From Owenia fusiformis (lineage: Eukaryota > Annelida > Polychaeta > Sabellida > Oweniidae), in contig CAIIXF020000009.1 in NCBI GenBank assembly GCA_903813345.2, positions 18,255,759 through 18,319,758 of the forward strand: DNA of 64,000 nucleotides, read 5' to 3'. Positions within the stretch are counted from its first letter, which is position 1. Each line of letters begins with the position of its first letter. The position numbers and the translations under genes are program-made. The notes beneath the pieces were generated by a model. That model had not been told where the DNA came from, searched no databases, and worked only from the letters and a program-made list of their open reading frames with translations. This document shows, one piece after another, positions 29,401 through 44,400 of the stretch.

Positions 29401-32400
29401 TAACATAATGGATCAGTTGCATAATTGAAAGCATGCATTATATGCTTTTAGATACAAATTTGATTTTCTTGATCAGGGCAAATGTCAGGGGTAAATATAC
29501 ACACTAGACTACACTGTCAATGCATATTAATAATATTATAATTTACGTTGTCTTTATTGTAGCATTCATTCTGCAAGCGATGTGTTCGTCCTGATGGTAA
29601 GTTAAAAGAATTATATGATGAAAATGAAATATAAGTTGAAGTAGCTTTTCCATTATGGACATGATTAATTTCAGCAAATTATGTGGACTACTTTAAATAA
29701 GTCTGACTCACTGCATTAACATTAGAAAATGGGAAAACAGAATCTTATCTTTTTCCAGGAGTTGAAACTCATTTCACCCCAGCCAGACTTAATGCTCTAC
29801 TACTTGGGATTAATATTTTTTCTTACTTTTTAAAGTGACATGTCCTACAGATCGAGCACAGTTAAATATCCTAGCACCTAATCTGGCGGTATCAGAACAA
29901 GTGGGGGGCCTTCTGATCCATTGCAGATACGGCTGTAAACTATCAGAAGATGGATCAGGTTATGTTGTTGACTCAAGTGGATGCCCTGGAACATGTAAAC
30001 TGAATTCAAGAAAGTAGGTTCTTATAAAATTTTTACAATAGTAAAACTTTTGAATATGAAACACATTTTATACTGCCAATATTGTTCCTTGTAGATAGGT
30101 ATTCTTCACAAGGAGTGTTCATAGACATGTTAATCAATGGGACTTGGTTCTCATGAAATATATTCTATATAAAACTGTTCCATCAGATGATTTCATCTCA
30201 AATGTTATATACAATCCACTTTGTTAATTGTTACACCCCTACCCTCCCTCCCTCCCTTCTCTGTTAATAAAACTGACTTTTTGAATATAAACTGGTAAAC
30301 TATAAACATATTTCAACTCATGAAATAACCTTTACAATTCACTTACAAAAAGCCAATGCATTATGTGTGAATGATAAAATAGATGTCATCATAAGTGATC
30401 CATCATTCAGTATTGTCGAGATGTTGTTCTTCATTCTTCTAATGTTAGTCAATATCAAAAGAATCTTTATCATAGTCTGATAAAATAAAAAGCTTTGCAA
30501 AAGATGTCTCTTGGAGTGTATCAGAGCATGAGTATTGAATATGAATGTCTTCACCTCTCACAATCTCTACTCAGAAATACTTATAGATGTCACTATGAGT
30601 ACATCAGGGTAGGAGCTGAAGTGAAATGTTGTTTGTAAATCTATACTTTCAGGGACCACGAAGATAATTGTGATTACGCTCCTGTACAGTGCCCTAACAA
30701 TCCCCACTGCCCAATACTTATTAAAAAAGTAAGGCTGAAAGTTATGGAATCAGCAAGAAAGAAAACAGTTAGATTTAGATATTTTAACAAACGGTGTAAT
30801 GTTCACACAAGAATGTAACTATGCACTTGGGTTGTATCCTTATCTTTGTTGTTTAAATTCATTGTTATGAAATTGAAATACTTCTCAAAGCTCAGACCAA
30901 ATATATGTACATACGAGTGTCCTGGTAAATGTATGTTATTTTATACATCTTATTTTATTCTTTTTTATAGGATTTAAATGACCACATTAAAAGCTGCAAC
31001 CATGTAAAGTGTCCTCATCATAAACACGGGTAAGTTCCCTACAGCAGGTAACACCACTGTATATTAAAAGATTAAAGCATGAAAATGCATGCCTAATTTG
31101 TGAGACCATGCACAAAGTACCTTATATTTAATAAAAAGATTGTTTGTTTAACCCTGCATACAATGTAATAAGTTTGGCTGTGAGACAATGAACAATTATA
31201 CAATGTATTTTGATAGTCAGAAGTAACAATGTATGCCTAGCTATGTTTGAATACGATAATATGAATTTCTGCTGAAAATAATCCATCATAGCTGATGTCC
31301 AGATGTCCAGAAATAAACTTTTAAAAAGGGACATTGACCCAGCTATAATTGGTGTCTATAGATCCATCGGAGTAGGAGCTGAAGCAACAATGACTTTGAT
31401 ATTATGATCCTTATGGTCATCACATTATGGAATAAGATAGCAATTTCTTTCAGATATATGTTATACAGATAAAGACAAATAATAGATCCAGGAAGTTGTA
31501 TGTTTTGAAACTTAAAAGAAAGACTTATGTTGTTTCAGTTGTGAATTTCATGGTACACAAGAGGAATTTGATATTCACTTACACGAGTGCAAGTTCGAAG
31601 GCATGAAGGACTTTATTCAACGTACAGATGACCGACTGACAGATTTAGCTGAGCAGGTGGCGGATAAAGATGAACAGATTGACTTTCTACGTGCAATATT
31701 AAGCACCCTCTCTGAAAGGTTTGAACGCCTTGAAAAAGACAATGAAATGAAACTAAGTAAGTTTTACGACTTTAAACTTGCTAGCAACTCTCATTAAAAT
31801 ATCAGGTTACATGATTGGCTAAGTTTGAGGACTTTTAAATTTGAAAAATGTTATTACTGTTTTTAAATGTCCTATCACAATCCAACAAAATGATGAAGTT
31901 GAAATCTAACTGCAGAATATGAACTTAAAAACATTGAAAGATACACATAACAAAATTGGAAGCAATACATCTTCTCAATCAATATGAAATATGAGAAAAT
32001 TGACCAGCTTTGTGAAAATATCGAAAATACAGTTATTTTGGCTGTTCCATTAGTCTGCCTCCTATTTATACCCCATGTCCCTCTTTAAATTCAATTTTCA
32101 TGTCAACTGAGGGTGGGATTAACGCTGTGATTTAAGGTTTTGCGGTATAATAATGCATTATGGATGTTTGGAAGTATGACAAAGACCACTAAAGTATAAC
32201 GTGAAAAGGAGTAATCACGATTTTAATGTTTAATGAGAAACATAATGTTAAACTTTCTCATTTAAGACCTGTTGGGAGAAACAAACAAACAGATCACTTC
32301 AGAATTAGTTGATAACAGGAGAGACATAGAAATCATACATGTAAGTACCTTTTTTTTGATAAATTTATTTAATACAAACAACTACGGTATTTGCCTCTTC

Positions 32401-35400
32401 CATGTTGGATTTTGAAACGAATGGGAGGGAGAAATGATTTGCATGATATGAGAGATGGGGATTTCTATTCAATTTCCTGTGATGAACTGACGAAAGGTAG
32501 GCTGTGCTAGATAAGTCATCGGCCATATATATGGAGGGAAAACTTAAGAATAAGGCCAAATGAGAGAATGAATGGATTTTTTGATTGTCTGACTCCAAGA
32601 GGCAAATACTTTATATACAATATTTACAAAAAATGTTACAGTGTGTAACTTTGGAAATACATTACCTTAATTGAACACATATAAAAGTGAATCTCTGGAA
32701 GTGCTCCTCTGAATCCATGTTGTATGCTGTTTCTCTAATATATAAGTTAAGTATCATGTTGACAGAATATCAGGTTAATGTACTTCAGATATTTATTCCC
32801 AGGTTATGTGTAGATGCTATACTTCTGCAAATTGCATTCAGAACAATGATTTGCATACGTATACCTGATACTTATATCAAAGTATCTAAGTATTTTGAAA
32901 TTGTATTATAGGATGAATTAAACCATTTAGGGGGCAGACTAAACATGAGCTTACAGATGGCAGGAGGTGAGCTTTGCTTATTTCTGACCTATATCGAGTA
33001 AATATGATGTTAAATTGAAATATGAATTATTTCTCCTAAAGAGCATGATTCAGTTTGAATGACATGTCAAAAGTACATGTTGAAGTTATGTATTGTATAT
33101 ATCCCATTCCTTGTAATAATTTTTTTATTTTTTGTTATTATTTGGGTTTAATTCAACATATTTCATTTTGTAGCATTTGATCCACAGCAGATATTCAAGT
33201 GCAGGGGAACATTTGTTGGTCACCAGGTAAAAATTCCATAAATTATAATAAATTATGAGCTTTTGAGACCTTAGGAAATCAGCATGAGAAGGAATGATAA
33301 AAGAAAAACCAAAAATTTAGACTTTTTGGAAATTTATTTGTATGATCTGTGATGAACCCTTTATTGATTGAACAAGTATGGAATGTGCTTTCTGAAATAA
33401 TGATGGATGTACATATATGTATGAGGATATGATGGATCAGGATTTGTGCAAAAGTAACTCTTATTCTCTGTATTCTCCAGGGACCTGTCTGGTGTCTATG
33501 TGTACATGGAGACTTTCTCCTCAGTGGATCTTCTGATAAAACAGTCAAGGTAATCAGCATTTTTAAATACATCGGTATGATACTACATGTATATATTTGT
33601 GTTACAAAGTCCCTATAGTGTAAACATTTGATAGTTTTGAACTTCTGATATATTTCATATAGGTTTGGGACACTACAACTAACTACAAATGCATTAAGAC
33701 ACTGGATGGGCACAATGGCATAGTGTTAACAATATGTGTGTTTGGTAACAAACTGTATAGCGGGTCACAAGATTGCTCAATTGTCGTGAGTATACCTATC
33801 TACTTCACAGTGGTACTGCAAAAATAATGGTCCCCAAAATTTGTCCCTTTCCATTTACATGGCCTAGATGAGTATGGACTAGTTGGGAGAATAGTAGTTA
33901 TTTGCTCTGTATAAACAAATATGGATGTAACATTTACTTTATATAAGGGGCATCTGACTCTGGGAAGATCTAAAGAGCAATGTCCAATGAGGCTTATTTT
34001 TCATTAGGCTACATCATACTTGTATATGGAGATTCACAACCTTGAGTTTTAATCTAAATTTCGAAAAAAAGAAGGTCTCCTGTTAATATATGTGACTGCA
34101 TAAAAGTGTTTAATTTTTGAGGTTTTAAATATTGACATATTTACTATTAGTCTATATCATACTGTATAATACTTCGAACATGAAACCATATGTCTTTATT
34201 CTAGGTTTGGAATATGGATACGTTTGAGAAGATTACCTCTATTGAGGCCCATGATAATCCTGTTTGTACACTGGTGTCAGCGAGGAACATGCTCTTCTCA
34301 GGCTCTCTCAAATGTATCAAGGTAAACTCAGGCTCCATCAAGTGATTGCCTAGCTCTACTTTTTTATAGATTGAATTGTATTTTGCATTCACTCGTGTAG
34401 TGAAAGATCATCCTCTTCATGGACAAATCAAAAAAGGTGTAATAGTGTTTATACATGTACAACCTCTCTAGACCATCTAGACTTGCGAGGTAACAAGTCA
34501 CAGAATTTTTTACTCAAGTTGCACAAACTTTGTCACTTTTAATCCAATCCTTACTTATTATTTTTTAAGATATGAAGAAAAGATTGATGCTTTCTAACCA
34601 AATTGATGAGTATGTGCTATATGCATCTCTTATTAGTTTTATGACAAAAACTGGGACAAATGAAGAGCACTCATGTTTCAAACCCATTTTAGAGCCTGCA
34701 AGTTTGTTTATTAATGAAATTGAATGATTTTAAAAGTAACTAGGGGTGTAACTTGCCAATCTTGTAACTTGTATTTTCCATACTTTTCCATTCCATAGAA
34801 GTGCTGATTCATCAAATTATTTTAATGTTTTAGGTGTGGGATGTCCATAATTATCAACTGAAGAAAGAAATCACAGGCCTCAATCACTGGGTGCGGGCCC
34901 TTGTTGCATCACAGAATCACCTTTACAGCGGATCCTATCAAACTATCAAGGTATACTTAAAACCCAAACCTCAGAGGTATATAAAAAATATTGACTTCAT
35001 CAGTTGAAATAGTTTATGTTTTAGGGGTCTTTTGTGATTTCTGTGCTGCTTGGTTTATATTCATTATATTTTTTCATGTCAACTGAGCCTTTGTGATGCC
35101 TCACCTTTGATGGTCACATTTATTTTGTCCCTTGTCTGTTTTTCTCATTAATTGAGCAATGTTCTTCAACATTATTCAGCTAAATAACTGTCTCAGGAAC
35201 ATAAACGGTAGAGTTGAGGATATAGTTTTCAAAGTTTACACTTTTCGCCTCCATTGAAAAAATCTTTACCATATAAACCCAGTTAAAACATCTTACCACT
35301 CTTATGCTTCATTCCAAGTACAAACCATACAATATAATGGCTTCAAAGTTCTGATTTAGGTAAGCACTATATGAGCAATTATTCATATGCATCATTTTGG

Positions 35401-38400
35401 ATAATTACACCGAACAAGATGACACAGTGCTAATTACTTCAAATGCTCATAATTTCAGTCCTTACTATGAATTAATTGCATTCATTGTCTGTCATGTAAC
35501 TCCTTAACTCTCTGTTGAATATAACAAAGTACTTTGTAAATTACGTCATTATGTCATGCTCAAGAAGTGGGGACATATTGCTACAGCTTCCAATTTTAAG
35601 TGATAATATGAAACTTGTATAACATAAATGTGTTGCACATTTCGCACTGTTGGGTTCTGATATCATAATCAATGTTTTATTTCAAGATATGGGATCTGGA
35701 AACATTAGAATGTGTGCGCAACTTGGAAACATCTGGGGGAAGTGTCTACTCTATAGCTATTACTAGTCACCACATTCTATGTGGGACATATGAGAACTGC
35801 ATCCATGTAAGTTACCATAGTTATCAACTCTATAGCTATTACTAGTCACCACATTCTATGTGGGACATATGAGAACTGCATCCATGTAAGTTACCATAGT
35901 TATCAACTCTATAGCTATTACTAGTCACCACATTCTATGTGGGACATATGAGAACTGCATCCATGTGAGTTACCATAGTTATCAACTCTATAGCTATTAC
36001 TAGTCACCACATTCTATGTGGGACATATGAGAACTGCATCCATGTAAGTTACCATAGTTGCCAAAGTATACTGTAATATACTGTATCTAAAACATTATAT
36101 GCTACATGTACCTTCAGAATTATATATGTTTAAGGAAAATAGGATTATCATAAAACAAATATTTCATTCTATTTTCTGTGAATACCCATTGCACTTTAAC
36201 AATATTGCAAATTATCACTTGTGAAACATGCACAGGTATTCAGTCACCTCAATACAATGAAGTATTTGTATGTTATTTGTTTATTTACTTCTATTGTGAT
36301 AAACCCCTCGTTTTCTAACTCCTGTTTTACATTCTCTATTTTGTCTTATGTATTAAATGCAATGTCTGTATTAATGCTTTTATGAAATTAGAAATATGTG
36401 TAATAAAGAAAAATCACTAAAATCATTTATCATGTATATAATAGATTTGTCAGCCTCTGTAGGGGACACTTTCGTCATACTCTATCTAATCATGAAAACG
36501 TTTAAAGGTAATTTGACTACTCTGTTTATAATTGCGGGTTAAGTAATGATGTTTCTACGTCATACAGTGTCTAAATGACTGTTAATAAGTCTACCTATGA
36601 AGCTCAGTGCTGAAAGAGTAGATTATCTATGACGCAGTTGCCTATTTAATTCCTGATTCAGGCAAGACTAATTTGATTGTTGTATTAAGGAACATGTTTA
36701 ACTGAGTGGTCAAAAACCTGTACAATTCAAGACTACAGTGACGGTGTTCACTTGTATGACCTTGAATCAGTGAACACTTGCAAATCACTTACAGATAGTT
36801 TATCCTTTACTAAACTATATTACTACATGTACATACATGTATATTGTACATGTCACATGTACATACATGTATATTGTAACTGACATGTCTTAATATAAAA
36901 TGAAGATTCAAATTAATATATACATGTATACATGTGTGTATTTCAAATAATAAATAAACAAACAAACAAACAATATGCTTCTTTCTGTAGTATGATGCTG
37001 ATGATTAAGTTCCTAAACACTGGAATTTTTGTCAAAACTATTTCATTGATTAAATACAAGTATATATCAATATTATGGGCTCTAAATTAGCATCTAATAG
37101 TAAGCCCATAGCAATATGACATAGTATGACATTCAAGTTGAAAAGTGTTCACGTGCATTGTACTTGACTTTCAGGTTTGGGAATTGGATGGGTTCCAACA
37201 GATTACAACACTTATGGGTCATAATGGGACAGTCTATGCCCTTGCAGCCCTACAAACCCCCTCAGGCACAAAGGTCTTCAGTGCCTCTTATGATAGGTCA
37301 TTACGGGTAAGAATTTCATTCAGTATGATTTACTATTGTTCTTTATTTCCATTTGGTCAAAGGAACAAGCTTATAACACAAGATTTCACACGCAGGCATT
37401 TCAAATAGGATGTGTTTTTTTTCAATGTGAAATATAGCTGAAATGTGTGAAATCTTTTGAGGAATAAAGAAAAAGGCCTCACAATAACACCCTACCCTAA
37501 TAATGAAAAAGAAATTAAGTAAGCATTTTCAAATATTTTCTAAACATTATGCCTCATGCTGAAAAGTCACTGTTTGTCCATCTGTCCGTTTGGTCATTCA
37601 TATTTCACTCCATATCTCAGGAAATATTAAATAAAGTACATGTTTTTGATTGTACAGCATTTTGAGTCTTGACTGCATGTTTGTTTACTTGTTTTTCTCA
37701 CTTATTCCACTCTAAATGACTCTATTCCTCACTTCAAAACTTTACTTTTGTGACATTTGCAACTTGATTTCTCTTTCTGATGAATAATAAGCAAGAATAA
37801 CAGCTGCTTACAAATCAAACAATAAGTTTTGTTTTTTTAATCATCCGGATATTAATAGCTAACCGCTTAAGGCATTATGAATTGTTCTTCTGTTGAGAAG
37901 ATTTTCTGTACAAATATGGATATATCTAACTTGATGTCGCTTAGAGGAGTCTATTCAGGCACTTGCACGATTGAAATATGTCAGAAATGTTGTCAAGATT
38001 TGTGACATTAAACTCCACGTCTTTCCAGAAGCTTTGCTTTTATGATTCCTAAATCAAGTATTGCTTTGAATCATGATGTCTTAGAAAGAGAACAAACTAT
38101 TTAGAAATTCTAAACTTCATGAAATTTTCTGATACTGACTCCCTTAGTAAGAACTCAGCTGTCAGTCGATTATGTCCCAAGCACTGTTGAAAAAATTAAT
38201 GTTTAAATGGTAGTTTTTTTACAGCATGAAAATTATGTGTTCAGATTGTTTATTTCCATACACTTAAACAACTACAAAATTATGTAATTCTGAGACATAT
38301 TACTGATTGAAATTCAAATTCAAAAATGAAATATTTTTCAGTCCACAACAGATTATGTTGCATCACTTTTAAAAATTTCTATAAATGCTTTTAAAAAGTG

Positions 38401-41400
38401 AACACAGGTAGCAAATTCAAATTTTGTTTGGACATCTGCCTCTACTGAAAGTCTCTTAGAGCTACTGACTTTGGATAGTCTGTGGACAGCTTATATATTT
38501 AAATAATCTAGCTTTATGAGGCGTTTACCTTATGGAACATAACTATTTATGTTACCATGGCAACCTTTGGATGCTATGACAACATAAACAATATTCCATG
38601 CCCTAATAATTGAGAACTAAAGTATTGGAAAATATGAGATAAGGCTGAAATCAGAAAATTGAATTAATGCCCAGAATGAAATCTAAGGTCTAAATACATT
38701 TGGGATAATTCATGGAATCAAGGTCTTTGTTATATTTATAATATCTTAAAATAAACTATTGCAAATGTTGTAGACCTCATTTATCAGATTTTCCCTAAAG
38801 AATTTCTGCATTGATAATGAAACTGACATCATATATTAGGTCTTTCATACCTCATTTCTTACTCCGTACCAGTATCTTATGAGAAAAATAAGTTTATTTC
38901 GGCAATTGTAAAATTCATTGTTTATTCCATAGTTACTGTGATATTCAGAGGATATCATGTCAAAATAAAAAAAATTTAAACAGTGGAATAATGTTTTATT
39001 TTCGGCAAGCATTCATTAAGCCATTGAATTTGGCTTTTAACCATTCAATGAGATACTGTCCCCTTTCCAATGGTTCACTGATTTTCACTCAAAAGGAGGC
39101 TGACAGTAACAATGACTGATCAGTCATTTGGAAGTTGGATTTGAATCATTTAAACTATGGACTAAAAAGAACATCTTATGATTTACTCATGATATAATTT
39201 TTATCCACTCCTGGATATTGATATTGATATCTGCCTACCTTCGCTCAACAGATATCAATTACCATATATGGATAAAATCATATAACTCATAAATTATCCT
39301 CTATTTATATCAACACCAAGCAAATAATTTCAGTGCCAGTATAGATAAAAATAAGTCAACTGAACATAAAATTCCATAATTATTATTAGCGTTTATTTTT
39401 TATTGAAGATTGAGATGAAATTATTTATAGTTGGTACAGTATATAGAATTTCACATTAAGTAGAATAGAATACTGAAGTGACGACTTTTATGATTTATTC
39501 CTGTATTTAATCTGAGAAAAGTCATGATGTAGTCCTGTATGCAAGCACGATACATCATTCAAATCTATTTTGAATCTGCATGTAGTCAAATATTTTGATC
39601 ATCCCATTTTTACAACAGATATTAAGTCCATGATGGTTCTGCCTTTCTTTCAATAGTTTGACCTATTCGGTAACATAATTATCTTGTCTTGAGGAATATT
39701 TAGCTGTTGGAGGGTACAGTTTCATGTCTTTACTTTAATCGGATAGATCTTTAGTAATCAGTATGCCCACCGTTTACTGGGCATTTAGAGCAACAAGAAT
39801 CATGCTGGATTTGATTTAAGAAAGTTGCATTTGACAATCTCTTCTAATGAGTGTCTCTAACATCGTGGATTTCTAGAGATTCTCCCTTGAGGAGGTCACG
39901 TATCTGTCCAGTGAGTATACCCCCTCCCCGTATGCTCAGCACAATTTAGGTTTAACTTCAATTTATACCAATGTTTATAACTATTTTATTTGAATTAGTT
40001 ATCAATTATATCTGATGGGTGTTAAGACAAATGAACGAGGCATGACGCTTAATTTTGACAAATCACTGGAGATGTTTGACTTGAACACAGGACTAGGCTG
40101 ACAATAGTCTAGGTTGATTTGATTAGAGTCAAATGTTTATATTCATTTCTTTCCAACTTGTTCCAGGATGTCAATTAAGACTCCCAACATGGCTGGATCT
40201 TGTTCTAAACGCTGTAGATCTATCTTGTCATGGACCTTGTGTTCACCATCTGGGACTCCTGAAAAAAAGATTCATGTTTGAAATTATATTCATTGATGTA
40301 ACAGTCACTTTTAGCAAGTACCTCTATCTATAGAGATAGACGTACTTGCTTTTAGTTACTAGTAATATTACAAAAATCCTTTTAGATCAATGGTGGATGG
40401 GTGTTCTACCAAATAAGAAAAATATAATATGTAGAATAAATGTAAAACTTTCGAGATGTCTTTTCAGTATGTAGCCTGCCAAAGTAATTTAAGATTAACT
40501 AAGGACTAAACTGAGTTAGCATTCATTTAGCATCATTTACATTTTGGTCAACTATTGAATTAATTTCTTAGCCTTCCAAGAAATCTAATTTTACACCTGG
40601 GGCTCTGAAACTCTGAAGGAAGAAAAAATATCCATAATATAATTCTAGTTGAAAAGGAAGTAATTATGATGATTAAAAGCATTTCATAAAAGATAGAATA
40701 GCAATGATTTCAGGTGATTTTAGTTGTCAATTTTGATAACTACTGTTTCAGTTTCAAAATGGCGGTCATACAAAGTATGGAAGAGTGCATTTCAGTTCAT
40801 TACATTAATGAATGTATTATTTAACAAAGAGTAGATAATTGTTTTGTTGACCAATGATGTTGACCAATGGTAGGTAGGCGATAATTCTCACATATACCTT
40901 GGACCATGTTTTACCTCATTAGTGTGGTATCATTGAGATAATGATTTGATAATTACGAGCAGTAAGTCATCTATAGATGATTATTTCACTTAACTTATAC
41001 CCACTTAATCTCTGACTTGTGAGGACATATCTGGTATTTCATTTAAACTTTATCCTGATTTAAGAGAGAAAATATAGGGATATCCAGGCTTATACGTATC
41101 AAAACAAAGGGATCGCTATCTAAATATAGTGTCACCGTTTTATATATAAGTGACATCTCGAATCAAATTATACATCTTGATTTTTCCCCGTAGGTTCTTC
41201 CTAGTTTTACACATGCATCTTAAGAAGAATGAAAAGCTCCAAGGAATGAGCCTGGAATCAGATTGGCAGGAAATTATATTTCTGATTAATGTTTTAAGAT
41301 CCTATTGATGGTGTATTGACTGTATTTAACTGGTCCAAATATGTCTTTAAGCAATTCTGTCAACCTTGCCACTCAGAATACTATAAAATTGTGGAATACC

Positions 41401-44400
41401 AGAATGCCCAAACTAGTATTCCTATGTGTACTCTATCCCTCATTGAAAGCAATCATTTATATGAAAATATAGAAAAAATAAAAAAAAGTGGAAGATCACA
41501 CAGCAAATAATAAGGACCTATAATAATATACTCATATGAATCTCTCAGTTTGAAATCTTTGAAAATCTTTATTTATGTCTCTCTTTTATGTCTTCTTTTC
41601 TCTGAAATAGCAAAAACTACCCAAAAAGCTATTTTACCTGGCCTTATATCCCCATTTGGACTATTCTTTTCTGTAGTGCTATAATATTCATGAAAGGAAG
41701 CTCTTAAAGTGTTATTATTTGGTTAATGAATTCCATCATTACACTTACATGTATCTGATGAGCCATAGTTACAAAAGGAGTGGTATCGATATGGACAATT
41801 TTTTGAACACACGTTTCTCTTAAAACCAAAAATTAACACATCGTCAATTTAATGGTCATCTTTTGAATGGTAACAATATAATTTGAAAAATTTAGAAAAC
41901 ACATCAAATACTTGTTTTGTTCTTGGTATCATGTTTCCAGAGTGACTTGAAACATTTTTCCGAACCTCATTGGAACAAAACGACATAAACACAACATGTT
42001 TAGATCTCTCAATATTGTACAAAGGAAATTTTGGTTGATTTTAAAAAAGTATCTTGTTAATGAAATAAAAGGTTTATTTTGATTTTTATCTATTTTGGGG
42101 GAATTTTGTTTTAATTTTTTGAATTCCTTTGTATAACTATAATATTGAGAGGTCTAAAAACATGTTGTATATGCTATTTGGTTCCAACAAGGTTCGGAAA
42201 GACATTTTATTTCATTCTCAAGAATTGGTAGAAAGGAGCAAAAACAATTGCACTAAAAAAAAAAAAAATGTTAACAAAAACAGTTATATAAAATATTTCT
42301 AAATAATTTTCGCATTAAATTGTTGTCAATCAGTCAACATTACATAAAATACCATGTTTTTTTACAGAATGTTTTCAATGATTGGTTTTAGAGAAAAACA
42401 TTGTTGAATTCAGTTCTCCATATCGACACCACTCCTTTGTTATATACATTTTTGTACTATATTTTTCCACATCCAGAGGAGACAATAATCCTTGTCATTG
42501 ATAAAGGGGCTATGACCAAGAATCGGTTAATAAATGGGGTTGTGTAAGCGAGCCACTGGCTATAGAGGCAGGGGGTATTTCCTTGAAGGTAAATGCAATT
42601 TATTTTCTAATCTGATGAAAATCAGTTGAGAAAGATGAGGTGAATTAATCAAAATCTATGTCACAGTTTAATTTATTTCTTTTTAAATAATCAGGAACTT
42701 GTTTTGCTTGCTATTAACGAGAGTTTCTGAAGTCTTTGATGTTCAGGAAAATAACATGAAATCTCAAGCCATCCGTATGATTGTACATGCTTGATCTGGA
42801 GTGATGAATAACAACTGAATGGAGTGATATAATTATAGCCTCATATCTCAGCTATTGCTCTATCAAGAGTTAAATGTTAATCAAAGGATTGATATGGAAA
42901 GAATGGCCACCATGCTGAATTATGCGGATATTTTGAACTTTTGTTGTGATACGAGGGTTGTCCCACGAGTTATTGAATTCTGAAGTTATAGCTCTGTAAC
43001 TAGTTTCTGGAATCTAAGGTTGATCATCACTAATGTTGAAACAAACACTGATTGATATATCAAATTCCAAAACAAATTATAATGTCATTTGATTTTGATA
43101 TCTAATACTTTTGTGGTAATGTCTAAAAGATAAAACATGGAATCTATACCCCCCCCCCCCCGAGGTGTCCTTTTCATATCTCTTGTAAATTTATATGGTA
43201 TGAAAACTAGAATTGAATAATAAATTGAAAATTGAAATTGAATTCACAATACATATGTACTGGTCAAAAAAGTGTAGTTACTTATGGAGCATTTAGTTTA
43301 GGACATCTGGAACTACCCTCGTATTATACCAAAACAAGATCAGAATTAAAGAATTAGGAAATGATGATTGGATAGAGTTAGACTAATAAGTCTGAAAATT
43401 ACACAAGACCTTAATCCACCCATATGATAGAACATGCTTGTTCTGGAGTTATAAATGAAAAATGGATGGAGTGTTATAATTAAAGCCTCATATGCCGTTT
43501 CATCACGAGACAACTCAACGAATGTTTCTCCAAGGATTGATATGTAATGAATGAACAGAATATTAATTACATTTCAAACTACAATTTATTTTGACATTGA
43601 CTAAAATAACAGACCTTGATTAAAGATGTTAACAAGCACTGATTCAGAGAGTTTTTAGATTTTTTTAAAGGATAGGTATCGATATGGAGAACTGAATTCA
43701 ACAATGTTTTTCTCTTAAACCAATCATTTTGAAAACATTCTGTAAAAAAACATGGTATTTTATGTAATGTTGACTGATTGACAACAATTTAATGCGAAAA
43801 TTATTAAGAAATATTTTATATAACTGTTTTTGTTAACATTTTTTGTTTTTTTAGTGCAATTGTTTTTGCTCCTTTCTACCAATTCTTGAGAATGAAATAG
43901 AATGTCTTTCCGAACCTTGTTGGAACAAAATAGCATATACAACATGTTTTTAGACCTCTCAATATTAAAGTTATACAAAGGAATTTTTGGTTGATTTTAA
44001 AAAGTATTCAAAACATTAAAACAAAATCCCCCCAAAAAAGATAAAAATCAAGAAAAACCTTTTATTTTATTAACAAGATACTTTTTTAAAATCAACCAAA
44101 ATTTCCTTTGTACAATTACAATATTGAGAGACCTAAACATGTTGTGTTTATGTCGTTTTGTTCCAATGAGGTTCGGAAAGATGTTTCATTTTACTCTGGA
44201 AACATGATACCAAGAACAAAACAAGTGTTTGATGTGTTTTTTAAAACAATATAGATGAAAGTATGTATATCTATTTCAAATTATATTGTTACCATTCAAA
44301 AGATGGCCATTAAATTGACAATTTGTAAGATTTTCAGAAATTTTTGATGACTGGTTTAAGAGAAACGTGTGTTCAAAAAGTTCGCCATATCGATACCCAT

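Noticed and set aside
33279-33713. 144-codon minus-strand ORF
   Set aside because: A shadow of TRAF7 exons 14 and 15 on the other strand.
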